Assembly (NCBI RefSeq): GCF_013464915.1
Contig: NZ_RAVT01000051.1
Location: 1 to 52,544 of the forward strand
Length of the DNA stretch: 52,544 nucleotides
DNA from: Stenotrophomonas maltophilia
GTDB lineage: Bacteria; Pseudomonadota; Gammaproteobacteria; Xanthomonadales; Xanthomonadaceae
Reading direction: 5' to 3'
Part shown: positions 15,112-23,557 of the stretch, piece by piece
Position numbering within the stretch: the first letter of the stretch is position 1
Layout of the letters: every line of letters starts with the position of its first letter
Made by a program: the position numbers and the translations under genes
Notes under the pieces: generated by a model
Seen by the model: only the letters and a program-made list of their open reading frames with translations
What the model was told of the DNA's origin: nothing
Database searches by the model: none

Positions 15112-16854
15112 TCACTCAACCTGGTTCAGCACCTCTTCCTCGATCTCGTCGAGGGAAGCCTGGACGACGGTCTCCTTCGGCAGCGTGATCGTTGGTCGGG
15201 CCTTGGCCATCTTCTCGCAATCCGGCTCAAAGGCTTGGTAGACGAACCGAGCTTTGTCCTTGCTCGCATACATGTCCCTCAAGAATGCCGCATTGAGCCG
15301 AGACTTGATGATCTCAACCAACGCGTTGGTCTCCGATTCGGACAGCAAGTAGTCGTTCGCCACGGCTTCTACATAGCCAGGAAGCAGGCGGAGCATCTCC
15401 TTGGCATCGTCCTCCACCAGCCCATCAAGCAGGTATTTGGACGCCACACTCGACGCAGTGCCACCTGCCAGCGCCCCCAGAATGCCACCGATCACCCCAC
15501 CAGCAGCGGTGCCAATGACCGGAACCACCGAACCAACGGCAGCCCCACCCGCAGCGCCAGCCATCCAGCCGCCAGCACCACCGGCTACGCTTGCGCCGTT
15601 GACCGCCAGATTCTTACCGAACTGCGCCCAAGAAATGTTGCGACTGAACGCAGCCCGGTAGAAGTCCGGGCCAGAAATCACGGCAGTGGTCACAGCCCCT
15701 GTGACAGCATTGGTCCGCAACAGCTTGGCGACGTGGTTGACTGCAGCGGCCCCGTAGACAGCCTTGCCCAAGGACACCTGAGCGACCTTCTGAATTGCAC
15801 TGCGGCCAAGGGCGCTCTGGGACACGAACTTGACTCCATCCCGGGCCGCCACCACTCCAATGGCCGCGGCCTTGGTTCGCAGGATCTGGGCGGTGGCAAT
15901 CCCAGAAACAAAGGAAGTTGCACCGGATTCCAGTGCCATGGTCAGCGCACCATTGAGCGCCTCCATGTTGGTCCGTCCATCCCACTTTTGCCGAGCGAAG
16001 TTGATGGAGAAGGAGATCGCAAACGCATAGCTGGAGGCGATGCTCTGCGTCTTCATGTCGTAGGTCAGGCTATCGATGTTGCCGGCCCGGGCGATGTTCC
16101 TCGCCTGGCGATAAGTCGTGCTGCCTTTCTTGATGATGCGCTCGGCTTCCGCCGGATCGCTGATCCCCGGCACCTGACCGCTGCTGATGCGCTTGCGCAT
16201 CAGCTCGATTGCGTCCTCATACTGATCGGAGGGCACTTCGAGCAACTGCCCTTCGTATCGATACCCATCCGCTCCAAACGCCGATCCAACCGTTTCCCTC
16301 GCGGTCGCGAAATACTTGGTCTGAATCCGAACGCCATCGACGATTCGATCCGGGCCATTGAGCGAATTGTCCGCGCCAACCTGCTCAACCTTACGGCCAG
16401 CAAGGATGTCGGCAAACGCGTTTGCCTCTTCGGCGGCGAAGCCCGTTCCACCTTTGGTGTGGAACTTGTTGATCTGGGTGCGTTCCAAGGCGACGGCTAC
16501 CGCCGACGTTGACAACATTTCATACAGGTTGCCGATACCGGGCGGATCGGACAACGCCACCGTTCCCATGACCACGGACGCAGCAGTCTCATCCCAACGG
16601 ATCATCAGAATCGGGGATTCGCCCCCCCCTGCGACGTTGGAGACCACAAAACCCTGAGCATCGAGTGATTTCAACACCCGCTCCAGCCCGCCAACGATTG
16701 CCGGGGTATCGATCACAAAACGCAGACCGCCATGACCGCCACGGGACGCCGCGTCGATGTGGGAAGTCAACGTGGAGAGGACTTTATCCGCCCAGGCGTC
16801 GGAACGCTGTTGCGCCGTCCGGCGGAGGTCTGCAGCCGAAACAATCGTGTTCAA
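15112..16854 (-). CDS. Large membrane-interacting protein with glycine-zipper segments, unknown
   Basis: This 580-residue protein has an N-terminal soluble domain (about 1-80) that resembles the whole first half of the gene upstream (16883-17302), a long helical middle (SIASSYAFAISFSINFARQK, then repeated alanine-rich helices) and, at about 410-475, glycine-zipper membrane-type segments (VAGGAGGWMAGAAGGAAVGS, then GTAAGGVIGGILGALAGGTA). The last 100 residues are acidic and soluble. The order suggests a protein that inserts into or deforms membranes, as in toxins or abortive-infection effectors, but no family is recognised. A run of eight G bases on the coding strand (16622-16629) encodes AGGG at residues 75-78 and could slip. 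Confidence 0.7.
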   Translation of the reverse strand: MNTIVSAADLRRTAQQRSDAWADKVLSTLTSHIDAASRGGHGGLRFVIDTPAIVGGLERVLKSLDAQGFVVSNVAGGGESPILMIRWDETAASVVMGTVALSDPPGIGNLYEMLSTSAVAVALERTQINKFHTKGGTGFAAEEANAFADILAGRKVEQVGADNSLNGPDRIVDGVRIQTKYFATARETVGSAFGADGYRYEGQLLEVPSDQYEDAIELMRKRISSGQVPGISDPAEAERIIKKGSTTYRQARNIARAGNIDSLTYDMKTQSIASSYAFAISFSINFARQKWDGRTNMEALNGALTMALESGATSFVSGIATAQILRTKAAAIGVVAARDGVKFVSQSALGRSAIQKVAQVSLGKAVYGAAAVNHVAKLLRTNAVTGAVTTAVISGPDFYRAAFSRNISWAQFGKNLAVNGASVAGGAGGWMAGAAGGAAVGSVVPVIGTAAGGVIGGILGALAGGTASSVASKYLLDGLVEDDAKEMLRLLPGYVEAVANDYLLSESETNALVEIIKSRLNAAFLRDMYASKDKARFVYQAFEPDCEKMAKARPTITLPKETVVQASLDEIEEEVLNQVE

Positions 16855-16882
16855 AACGAGCTCCTTTCGCTTGGCGAGGTGA

Positions 16883-17302
16883 TCAGATCAACGGCGCCGG
16901 GGTCAGCGGCAGGCTGAAATCACTTGCGTCTTCGGACACTTCCTCCTCCTCGGCCCAGCTGATATCCAACACCACATCTTCCTTGTGACCCGTCTCGCCC
17001 TCCGGCACCGGATTGCCGGCAGCGAGGTCAGCAAGGCTGCGTCGCACAGCCGACTTCTTAACAACAGTGCGCTTACCACGCCGAACTACAGAGAATCCTT
17101 GGACCGTCAAGGCCTCCATGACTCGCTCAAGCCCAGCCTCCTCGCTCACGCCCACCTGTAGCTCATACGAAGCTGCCATCTCGCCGCTATCGGAGGCGGC
17201 CGAAATCACCGCAGTGATCTGCTCCAAGTGTGCCGTCACCCACTGTTCGCGCACCGCGGACATGTTGTCGCGCGCCTGGGCGGCCGAAATATCCAATGCC
17301 AT
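16883..17302 (-). CDS. Soluble partner sharing the N-terminal domain of the 580-residue protein
   Basis: This 139-residue protein starts at ATG 17302 with AGGAG upstream. Its first 85 residues (SAAQARDNMSAVREQW, then GLERVMEALTVQGFSVV) align with the start of the protein at 15112-16854 (SAADLRRTAQQRSDAW, GLERVLKSLDAQGFVVS). After this comes a basic linker (RRGKRTVVKKSAVRR) and an acidic tail. It is 28 bp upstream of the larger gene on the same strand. A likely reading is a regulator or immunity partner for the larger membrane protein, competing through the shared domain; this is inference. Confidence 0.68.
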   Translation of the reverse strand: MALDISAAQARDNMSAVREQWVTAHLEQITAVISAASDSGEMAASYELQVGVSEEAGLERVMEALTVQGFSVVRRGKRTVVKKSAVRRSLADLAAGNPVPEGETGHKEDVVLDISWAEEEEVSEDASDFSLPLTPAPLI

Positions 17303-17733
17303 CTTGAAGCTCCTTGTGTTGGTTGGGACGCCAGTGGAACCGAATCTTGTCGCACGCATTGAGAAAGCGGAGAACATGGTTTGTGCCCCCGCCCCTTGCG
17401 CAACTGGCACCACAAGCCTGGTCGTCCGTGAGGTTAGCGGCCGACAAGCGCCCAGCTTGAGATCCCGATTACTGCAACCACTGGGTGAAGCGCGGCCTCG
17501 ATCGAAGGAGCTAACGATCTGAAAATAGAGGGGCTTCTCGAACACGGCATTGCCGGCCCAAAGAATGCCAACAAGACAAAGCATCTGGAGCCAAACATGC
17601 TCTATCCACAATCGGCGACCAGGGGCAAGATCGAGGTCAAAGCATGCCTAGAGGCGCTAGGGGTGGTGGCGCCTCCGATCACAGACGGAGATTGAGCTGA
17701 CGGATCCGCTGCCAACGGCCCGATGCCATTTTG
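17303..17733. other. Intergenic stretch of about 430 bp
   Basis: No gene is supported. It should carry the promoter of the minus-strand 17302 operon. On the plus strand a short frame ending at 17695 reads TRGKIEVKACLEALGVVAPP, which faintly recalls the C-terminal end of dihydrodipicolinate-synthase-type proteins; it is too short and isolated to call. Confidence 0.35.
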
Positions 17734-18153
17734 TTAGACGCTTGGCCCCGCGCCGCTCGCCGCACCGTTAGAAGCCTCAGCCAACCACTGCTCGACTGTC
17801 TTTCCTTTGAATTGGTGAGCAAAGTCGCTGGCGCACAGCATTCTCCCGTCTTGCCTCATGTTTGCGACGGCATGGGCGGCCAGGATGGAAGCAGCTTGGA
17901 GGTGCTGCTTGGTGCGACCGCGCTCCGACCAGTCGTTTGGCAGCGCCTTTAGCGCAGCGAGGGCTTCCTTTCCGGAGAGGTATTGAAGGCAGGTCAGCAT
18001 TGACCACTGAAGCCCGACTTCCTCTCGCAACCAACGCCCAGCCGCCTTCTCGTCAAGATGGCCCTCCATGGTGTCCAGGAGTGCGTGGGCGGCCGCAATG
18101 GCCTTGCCTTGGGGCGAGAGCCGGCTCTTCTTCTTGGGGAACAGGCCGCGCAT
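17734..18153 (-). CDS. Hypothetical helical protein
   Basis: This 139-residue soluble protein has a basic start (MRGLFPKKKSRLSPQGKAIA), helical middle segments (AHALLDTMEGHLDEKAAGRW, SILAAHAVANMRQD) and a flexible C-terminus. It begins two bases after the stop of the H-NS-like gene on the same strand and is probably co-transcribed with it. No family recognised. Confidence 0.62.
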   Translation of the reverse strand: MRGLFPKKKSRLSPQGKAIAAAHALLDTMEGHLDEKAAGRWLREEVGLQWSMLTCLQYLSGKEALAALKALPNDWSERGRTKQHLQAASILAAHAVANMRQDGRMLCASDFAHQFKGKTVEQWLAEASNGAASGAGPSV

Positions 18154-18155
18154 GG

Positions 18156-18674
18156 TCAGGCCTTCTTGCTCGCCTTTTTGGCAACGGGCTTTTTAGTAGG
18201 TTTCTTGACGGCCTTCCGTGCGGCTTTCTTCACCGGCTTGCCCGCCGTCTTGGCCGCCTTGGCCGGAGCTTTCTTGACCGTCCCATCGGCCGACGGGAAC
18301 TTGCTGCCCGGGTTGGCCTGCACCCACGCCTTGCCCTCGGCGGACTTGGCCCACACGGTGAAGGCCTTGGGGGCCAAGCCACGGCCCGCCCACGTCTCAC
18401 CGGTTGGGAGGCGATACTTCGGCGCCACCTTGCCAAGTTTGCGTCCCTTGAGGGGCCCCGCGGCAGCCTTGGCGGCACGCACCGGCTTGGCGTCGATCGT
18501 TTCCCCGATGAGCTTGGCCACCTGCCGCCGCTGGGCCGGACTGAGGACCTTCGCATACTTCTGGAGGACCGCCAGGGCTTTGGGCACCTCACCGTCGCGC
18601 TTCTCCACCAGCTTTTTCTGGGCTTCGAGCTGTTTGATCTTAGCGTTGAGGGACTTCAAGGTGGTCAGGGCCAA
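18156..18674 (-). CDS. H-NS family nucleoid protein with histone-like tail
   Basis: This 172-residue protein has an N-terminal coiled-coil (MALTTLKSLNAKIKQLEAQK) for oligomerisation, an H-NS-type DNA-binding domain near residues 85-125 (KYRLPTGETWAGRGLAPKAF, with the TGETWAGRG core matching the H-NS loop) and a tail of about 45 residues made almost only of lysine, alanine and proline, like histone H1. H-NS-like proteins bind AT-rich or foreign DNA and silence it. On a mobile island such a protein can hide the element's own genes or protect the host from their cost. The GC-rich host and the tail suggest a MvaT/H-NS-like hybrid specific to xanthomonads. Confidence 0.85.
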   Translation of the reverse strand: MALTTLKSLNAKIKQLEAQKKLVEKRDGEVPKALAVLQKYAKVLSPAQRRQVAKLIGETIDAKPVRAAKAAAGPLKGRKLGKVAPKYRLPTGETWAGRGLAPKAFTVWAKSAEGKAWVQANPGSKFPSADGTVKKAPAKAAKTAGKPVKKAARKAVKKPTKKPVAKKASKKA

Positions 18675-18753
18675 GGGGCACCTCCGTTCAAGGGAGCCAT
18701 GGGTTATAGCCCATAGGTTGGGTAGAGGCCAAATAGTGGCCAGAAGATAGATT

Positions 18754-18773
18754 TAGAGCGCCCAGCATGGCGC
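18754..18773 (-). terminator. Hairpin after the DUF262 gene
   Basis: A GAGCGCC/GGCGCTC stem with a six-base loop lies just after the minus-strand stop at 18779, followed on that strand by TAAATCTATCTT. The T content is low, so termination efficiency is uncertain. Confidence 0.6.
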
Positions 18774-18778
18774 TCTTC

Positions 18779-20659
18779 CTATCCGGCGACCTTGCTGGCT
18801 TCAGGCCAAACCTGGAGCAACAACTTGAACAAGTGCTCGGTGCGCTTTCGAATAGCAGCCTCGTTCCACACGTCCGCCTCCGGGCCGTGAAAATACTGGG
18901 TGAGATTGATCTTCGAATACTTCAACAACTCGGGCCGTTTTCCGGTCCAAGCTGCATTTTGGAGTGAAGAGTTGAACGATCCGGTGATGAGCGTGAGGTT
19001 ACCCAGCGTGTTGAGGATTACTTCTCGCTTCGCGATTGTCTCTCGTTCGGCCACCGGATCTGACTTCAATTCAGCCGGCAAAGGCCAGTGCGTCTGCCAG
19101 GTTTGCGGCAAAACATGCTCAATCGTAAGGTTAGTCGGGATTGAGAGCACAGGGCTCTTGGTGGATTGAGAGGCCGCGTCCAATGCCTCCAGCACTGCTC
19201 GAACCTTGTATTGAGCGATCCGCCCATACAGAGGCCACTCGAATACGGCCATGAGCATTTCCACGTCCGTGGGAAACTTGGTGCTGTCGCCCGTTCCCTT
19301 CCCTAGGTGCTCGGCCACTGCCTTGGCAGACAGAGAACCACCGCGTTCCACAGCCTTGATCAGATCCACGAATAGGCGGTTGTAGTTCTTGCTGGTGTAG
19401 TTGGTGATGAGCCGGCGCATGAGGAACGAGTCGAGCACCGCCAACACCTTGTCGAACTCGGCGAGGTCATCTGGCATCAGCTCTGCGTAAGCGTGCAGGA
19501 TGAATGGATACACCGTGCTGGTGTCCACTGCCTCTAGGTTGCGCAGGAACCGGGCCAATGCAGCGTGCCCGTCGGGGTGGTGGAAAGCCTCGAACACGTC
19601 GGCATAGCGGGTCAACTGCCGGATATGCCCCGCCGCGTCCGTGGGCACCGGAATCTTGGATACCGTGGTCGGTTCATCGCCTTCCACGAATGCCTTGAAG
19701 GCGTTGAACAGGTGAGTGGTTTTCACCTCATCCCGCGTCATGAGCGTGAGGTAGTGATTGATGAACAGGTCGATCCGAGGCCGCTTGATTCGGCCCTGCT
19801 GGACTTCCTCGCGCCAGAACTCGGTTTCGAAGCGGCTCCAGTTGTCCTCGTAGAGCGCTTCCACGTCCGCGCCTTGGACCAAGGCCTTGCGGAACAGGTA
19901 GTTCTTGATGAGGTCTGCTGGTAGCAGTTCCGTGCCGCGCGCGTTGAGCGTCTCGAAGATGACCTGGGTTTCATCATCGCGGTCGAGGTTGATCACGACC
20001 AACTGGAGGCCTCCCTTGACCACCTGCCACAATGCTTCGATGCGGTCTTCGACGGCTTTGTCGGCCAGGTCCCCCTGGTCGTCGACGTCGTCGTCCTTGC
20101 CCGCCACCCACGCGTCGAGCTTGCCGTGAAAGTAGCGGTAGGCACCCACGAGGTTGCTACCCGCCAGCGCGGGCTTGCCCTTGACAGCCTGGTCTAGGTC
20201 TTTCAACGAGGCACAACCGTGGATGGTCTTGAAAGGCGCGCGATCGCTATTGGTGGGCCAAAGCTTGAACTTCTCGACAGGGTCCTCCACCCGCGATGGG
20301 TTGTTCTCCACGAGCGCCGAGAATCGCTCGGCATATTTTTCAGCGCCGTGCCCAGCCGCAAGATTGCGAGCGGCGATGAGAAACAGCTGCAACGTGGTGA
20401 AGCGCTGTTGCCCGTCGATGACTTGGCGCGTCTCAATGGACCCCGCCGAATGCGGCAACTGCTCTAGCACGATGGCACCGAGAAAGTGCGCACGTGTCTT
20501 TCCGGTGCGCAGCTGTTTGTCGAGCAGCGCACGAATGTCTTCCCAGAGGTATTCCCAATTCTCCGCTTCGTTCCAGACGTAAGGCCGCTGGAAGAGCGGC
20601 ACCTGAAAGAATACGTTCGGATCGAAGATAGCTTCCAGCTGACGGGTATTCGCGTCCAA
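18779..20659 (-). CDS. GmrSD-type DUF262/DUF1524 defence protein
   Basis: This 626-residue protein fuses the two halves of the GmrSD type IV restriction family. The N-terminal DUF262 part shows PLFQRPYVWNE (residues 21-31), FLGAIVLE and the nucleotide-binding DGQQRFTTL (82-90). The C-terminal DUF1524 part shows NLTIEHVLPQTW and ILNTLGNLTLITGSFNSSL, the His-Me-finger nuclease motif with the catalytic histidine and asparagine intact. Relatives (GmrSD, SspE, BrxU) use nucleotide hydrolysis to sense modified phage or host DNA and nick it. No phosphorothioation or BREX genes are nearby, so it may work alone. It is divergent from the HNH gene at 20933; a C10 tract lies between them. Confidence 0.88.
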   Translation of the reverse strand: MDANTRQLEAIFDPNVFFQVPLFQRPYVWNEAENWEYLWEDIRALLDKQLRTGKTRAHFLGAIVLEQLPHSAGSIETRQVIDGQQRFTTLQLFLIAARNLAAGHGAEKYAERFSALVENNPSRVEDPVEKFKLWPTNSDRAPFKTIHGCASLKDLDQAVKGKPALAGSNLVGAYRYFHGKLDAWVAGKDDDVDDQGDLADKAVEDRIEALWQVVKGGLQLVVINLDRDDETQVIFETLNARGTELLPADLIKNYLFRKALVQGADVEALYEDNWSRFETEFWREEVQQGRIKRPRIDLFINHYLTLMTRDEVKTTHLFNAFKAFVEGDEPTTVSKIPVPTDAAGHIRQLTRYADVFEAFHHPDGHAALARFLRNLEAVDTSTVYPFILHAYAELMPDDLAEFDKVLAVLDSFLMRRLITNYTSKNYNRLFVDLIKAVERGGSLSAKAVAEHLGKGTGDSTKFPTDVEMLMAVFEWPLYGRIAQYKVRAVLEALDAASQSTKSPVLSIPTNLTIEHVLPQTWQTHWPLPAELKSDPVAERETIAKREVILNTLGNLTLITGSFNSSLQNAAWTGKRPELLKYSKINLTQYFHGPEADVWNEAAIRKRTEHLFKLLLQVWPEASKVAG

Positions 20660-20932
20660 GTTTCCCTCTGATCAGTCATGGCTGGTCCCAGAAGCTAGCT
20701 TAACGCGGATCCATTTCCATCTCACGGGTTGCTTCTGGTTTGGCGTCCCGCCCCTCCGTCTGGCATTGCCCCCAGTGCCCTCTTGCCCCCCCCCCAGTCC
20801 TGCGAGATAAATCCGCTGCCGCGCGGGCCTTAGCCCCCGGCGTATTGCCTGCTTAGCTCAAGGCAACAGGTTCCCGATTCGATCGCACAAGCGACGACGG
20901 GATGGTTTTTTCCTGTCTTTTGAGATCTAAGC

Positions 20933-21307
20933 ATGCCCAAACTCCAACGGTTGAGAACCGAGGCTTTCCTCGCCCAGAAGGGCCGGTGCTGCTATTGCAG
21001 CGTGCCGATGTGGAACGCCTCTCCCGATGAACTAAAGCCGTTCGGCCTGCGCGCCAAAACGACCACGCCGCTCCGTTGCACCGCTGAGCACCTGGTGGCC
21101 CAGCAAGAGGGCGGCAAGGACGTGTTAGGCAACATCGCTGCCGCCTGCTGGCTCTGCAACACACGTCGGCACAAACGCAAATCGCCGCCCTCCCCCGAGG
21201 CTTACCGCGCGTTCGTGCAGAAACGCTTGGCGAAGGGCAAGTGGCACCCGCCGAGCGTGGCCAAGTTGCGCCTCAGAACGCGTGGAACGCAACCACCCGA
21301 CGGATGA
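20933..21307 (+). CDS. Small HNH-type endonuclease, copy 2
   Basis: This 124-residue protein is a paralogue of the product at 9494-9877, with the same zinc-HNH pattern: RCCYCSVPMW, CTAEHLVAQQEGGKDVLGN, AACWLCNTRRHKRK. Identity is high across the central 80 residues while the C-termini differ. ATG 20933 fits. Two copies in one island point to an internal duplication or to two imported units. Its 3' end overlaps the convergent ribbon-helix-helix gene by 35 bp. Confidence 0.82.
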   Translation: MPKLQRLRTEAFLAQKGRCCYCSVPMWNASPDELKPFGLRAKTTTPLRCTAEHLVAQQEGGKDVLGNIAAACWLCNTRRHKRKSPPSPEAYRAFVQKRLAKGKWHPPSVAKLRLRTRGTQPPDG

Positions 21308-21587
21308 GTTCCGCCACGCTCACGTGCTGCCGCTGCGCCTCGCGGCGGACGCGGTCGGCCAGGTCTCGGGAAGCCCGGATAGGCGGCAAGCGGTCGTCCC
21401 TGGGACCGGCAACGGAAAAGCGCAGCAGCTGGGGGCGCGCCAGGTAGGCGGTGAGCCATTGGCGCACGGCTTCGCTCTCGCTCACCCCGGCTGCTCTAGC
21501 GCGTGCGGCCAATGCCTGGCGCAAGGTTGAAGAAAGGGACACTTTCGGCAGCACGGCCGTCAAGGGAGGCTTGGACGTCAGCGTCAC
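21273..21587 (-). CDS. Ribbon-helix-helix type small protein with two RHH-like units
   Basis: This 104-residue protein starts at GTG 21587 (overlapping the upstream stop as GTGA). It holds two similar blocks: KVSLSSTLRQALAARARAAG-VSESEAVRQWLTAYL and RASRDLADRVRREAQRQH-VSVAELIRRVVAF, each like an RHH beta-helix-helix. A tandem RHH could bind DNA as a monomeric pseudo-dimer. It ends an operon with an uncharacterised 204-residue protein and an ankyrin protein. Confidence 0.65.
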   Translation of the reverse strand: MTLTSKPPLTAVLPKVSLSSTLRQALAARARAAGVSESEAVRQWLTAYLARPQLLRFSVAGPRDDRLPPIRASRDLADRVRREAQRQHVSVAELIRRVVAFHAF

Positions 21588-22198
21588 AGCCTCTGCCTCA
21601 GTCGGCCCACGGGGGCTGGGCGGAAGAAGCGCTCCAATCGTTTGGTCTCCAGCAACGCTTCCATGAAGGCACCCATGGCGTGGGTGTAAGCGTCCTCGCT
21701 GGCCGCCAACCACAAGCTCAGCGCAAGCCGTTCCCACTTTCCGTTCGGTGCGCATGCGATGGCGAACAACCAGTGGTGCGTCCAGTCATCCTCCAACCGA
21801 TCGGATGCAACGAAGAGCACCCGGTGATCACGCTGGAACGGCAGGGACGACAGCGCATGGTCAACGGCGTGGCGGTGGGCAGCCTGTAGCCGTGCCCTCT
21901 CCTCGCCGTCGGTGTCCAGTAACGCCGCGAACCCTTTGGGCAGGCGCAACGAGACTCGGTAGCCCGCCGCACAGGTGTGGTGGTCTTCGCCTTCCCACAA
22001 CCGCTGTTGCCCATCGAGCTCCTGGCCCATAGCAAAGCGCCGCATGGCGTCCTCGGTCACCGGCCCACCGGGCTTCAACTGGGTCAACCACGCACCACCC
22101 CAGCGCAACGCGGCCAAGGGCGCGTCCAGCAGTTCTGCGAAGGAAAACCCATCGGCGAACACGTCCTCCCGGCAGAGGCAGGTGAGTTGCAGGTTCAT
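21584..22198 (-). CDS. Hypothetical soluble protein
   Basis: This 204-residue protein starts at ATG 22198 with GAGGGTG upstream. It contains QLTCLCREDVFADGFSFAEL, a dense charged middle and FQRDHRVLFVASDRLEDDWTHHWLFAIACAP. No catalytic motif is clear and no family is recognised. It lies 10 bp after the ankyrin gene and overlaps the RHH gene by four bases. Confidence 0.62.
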   Translation of the reverse strand: MNLQLTCLCREDVFADGFSFAELLDAPLAALRWGGAWLTQLKPGGPVTEDAMRRFAMGQELDGQQRLWEGEDHHTCAAGYRVSLRLPKGFAALLDTDGEERARLQAAHRHAVDHALSSLPFQRDHRVLFVASDRLEDDWTHHWLFAIACAPNGKWERLALSLWLAASEDAYTHAMGAFMEALLETKRLERFFRPAPVGRLRQRL

Positions 22199-22208
22199 GG
22201 GATCACCC

Positions 22209-22907
22209 TCATAGCCGTGCCCTACTATTCGGAGCGGCTTTCGTTGCGCCAGAGAGAGTCGCATCCAAACGCAGGGCCTCTTGTTCCGTTTCCCATCTGC
22301 ATAGGCGATCGCGTATTTCCGGACGTTGCTGTTCGAGCCACGCATCGGGACGTGGCTCTGCATTGACAAACTGCAACCAAGCCTTCGAACGCGGATTGGC
22401 CCCTGCCTGCAACAACAGGTCGAGCAGCTCCACGTTGCCCGCCAGATAGGCGAAATAGATAGGTGACCGCCTTATCTCGCCACAGTCGTAATCCGCGTCC
22501 GGATCTGCGCCAGCTTCGAGCAGCACGCGACAAACCTCGAGCCACCTTCGCCCATTTTCTTCCCATGGACTGTCCTGCATAACAGCAAAAATAAGTGGCG
22601 TTTTTCCATCTTTTCGCTCCCGAGCGTTCACATCAGCGCCATTTGCAATCAACTGCTCAAGCTCCCTCAGCTGGAACCCTCCTTCGCGGTCGAATAGCTG
22701 AAAGATGGGTGGCATCCGGCGATGCATCCTCCATTTACCCATGCGTTTCTCAATGACATAGCGGGGGATCAGGATTGGAGACAGCAGCGTCAATACAAGG
22801 AACTCCACGCGAACCTTCCAGATCGGCTCTTGAAATATATTTGGTGGGTCGCGCAAATCCTTTAACCATCCCCGCACACCCTTTTTGATACTTGCCACGA
22901 AACTCAT
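22209..22907 (-). CDS. Membrane-anchored ankyrin-repeat protein
   Basis: This 232-residue protein has an N-terminal amphipathic or membrane segment (VRVEFLVLTLLSPILIPRYV, about residues 33-52) and then three ankyrin repeats, with clear motifs ELEQLIANGADVNARERKDG-KTPLIFAV, CRVLLEAGADPD and LAGNVELLDLLLQAGANP. Ankyrin repeats bind protein partners. ATG 22907 is preceded by GGGGG at good spacing; ATG 22952 would add 15 residues. It opens a three-gene minus-strand operon and is divergent from a second ankyrin gene at 23091. Confidence 0.78.
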   Translation of the reverse strand: MSFVASIKKGVRGWLKDLRDPPNIFQEPIWKVRVEFLVLTLLSPILIPRYVIEKRMGKWRMHRRMPPIFQLFDREGGFQLRELEQLIANGADVNARERKDGKTPLIFAVMQDSPWEENGRRWLEVCRVLLEAGADPDADYDCGEIRRSPIYFAYLAGNVELLDLLLQAGANPRSKAWLQFVNAEPRPDAWLEQQRPEIRDRLCRWETEQEALRLDATLSGATKAAPNSRARL

Positions 22908-23016
22908 GTCAGCCCCCATGGAATACATTTGTATCCCTTCAGATCCATGCAAGCAGAAAGGGACATCCTGTCCAGAGGGCTTTACTGACTAAAGCGAAAA
23001 AATGCTGGGGTTGCAC

Positions 23017-23069
23017 GACAGTTTGCCAAACTGTCACCCTCCCCTTGCGCGTTTCCGCTACAGCGGAAA
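23017..23069. promoter_or_regulatory. Two perfect palindromes upstream of the ankyrin/HEPN pair
   Basis: GACAGTTTG-C-CAAACTGTC (23017-23035) and TTTCCGCT-AC-AGCGGAAA (23052-23069) lie in the 183-bp divergent region, 17 bp apart. The second ends 21 bp before ATG 23091, close to the ribosome binding site AGGAGG. They look like operators for two dimeric regulators, or one operator and one mRNA hairpin. Confidence 0.6.
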
Positions 23070-23090
23070 ATCAGTGGGTCAGGAGGACGC

Positions 23091-23534
23091 ATGGCCAACA
23101 CCGACTTACTCGCTGCAATTCAACAGCGCAACCCCGCCCAGGTGGCCCTGGCGATCGGGCGCGGGACCCAACCCAACGCGCACGACGCCCGGGGCTACAC
23201 GCCGTTCCACGTTGCGTTGCTCACGGCCGACGCTTCCACGGCTCAGGCCCTGCTGGACGGAGGCGCCGATCAGCGGGTGATCACGAAGCTGGCCCAGGGG
23301 AGGAGCATGGGCGCCAAGACCCTGGTGGCGTATCGCCACGGTCGGGCACACGCGCACTCACCGGGCAGCCGGGAGCGGGAGGCCGAGTTCGCCACGTGCG
23401 AAGCATTGAATCGCCTGCTGAATGAGCGGGGTGTAGAAGCCACCCTGGACGACACCCATTGGTGGATGAAAGGGGTGGAGGATGCCGCGGACTTGGCCGC
23501 ACGGCAGGGGCGCCCGTGGAAGGCTGCGGGGTAA
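23091..23534 (+). CDS. Short ankyrin-repeat protein
   Basis: This 147-residue cytoplasmic protein has two ankyrin repeats at its start (MANTDLLAAIQQRNPAQVAL, then ARGYTPFHVALLTADASTAQ-ALLDGGADQR), followed by a divergent C-terminal region (CEALNRLLNERGVEATLDDT, WWMKGVEDAADLAARQ). ATG 23091 has AGGAGG before it. It sits 23 bp upstream of a HEPN-motif gene on the same strand and may be its binding partner or neutraliser, an inference from pairing alone. Confidence 0.75.
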   Translation: MANTDLLAAIQQRNPAQVALAIGRGTQPNAHDARGYTPFHVALLTADASTAQALLDGGADQRVITKLAQGRSMGAKTLVAYRHGRAHAHSPGSREREAEFATCEALNRLLNERGVEATLDDTHWWMKGVEDAADLAARQGRPWKAAG

Positions 23535-23557
23535 CGGCAGTCGGACTAAGATGGGCC

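Noticed and set aside
17600..17695. Short plus-strand frame with a dihydrodipicolinate-synthase-like ending
   Set aside because: About 32 codons with weak resemblance and no supporting neighbours; not enough to call a gene fragment.
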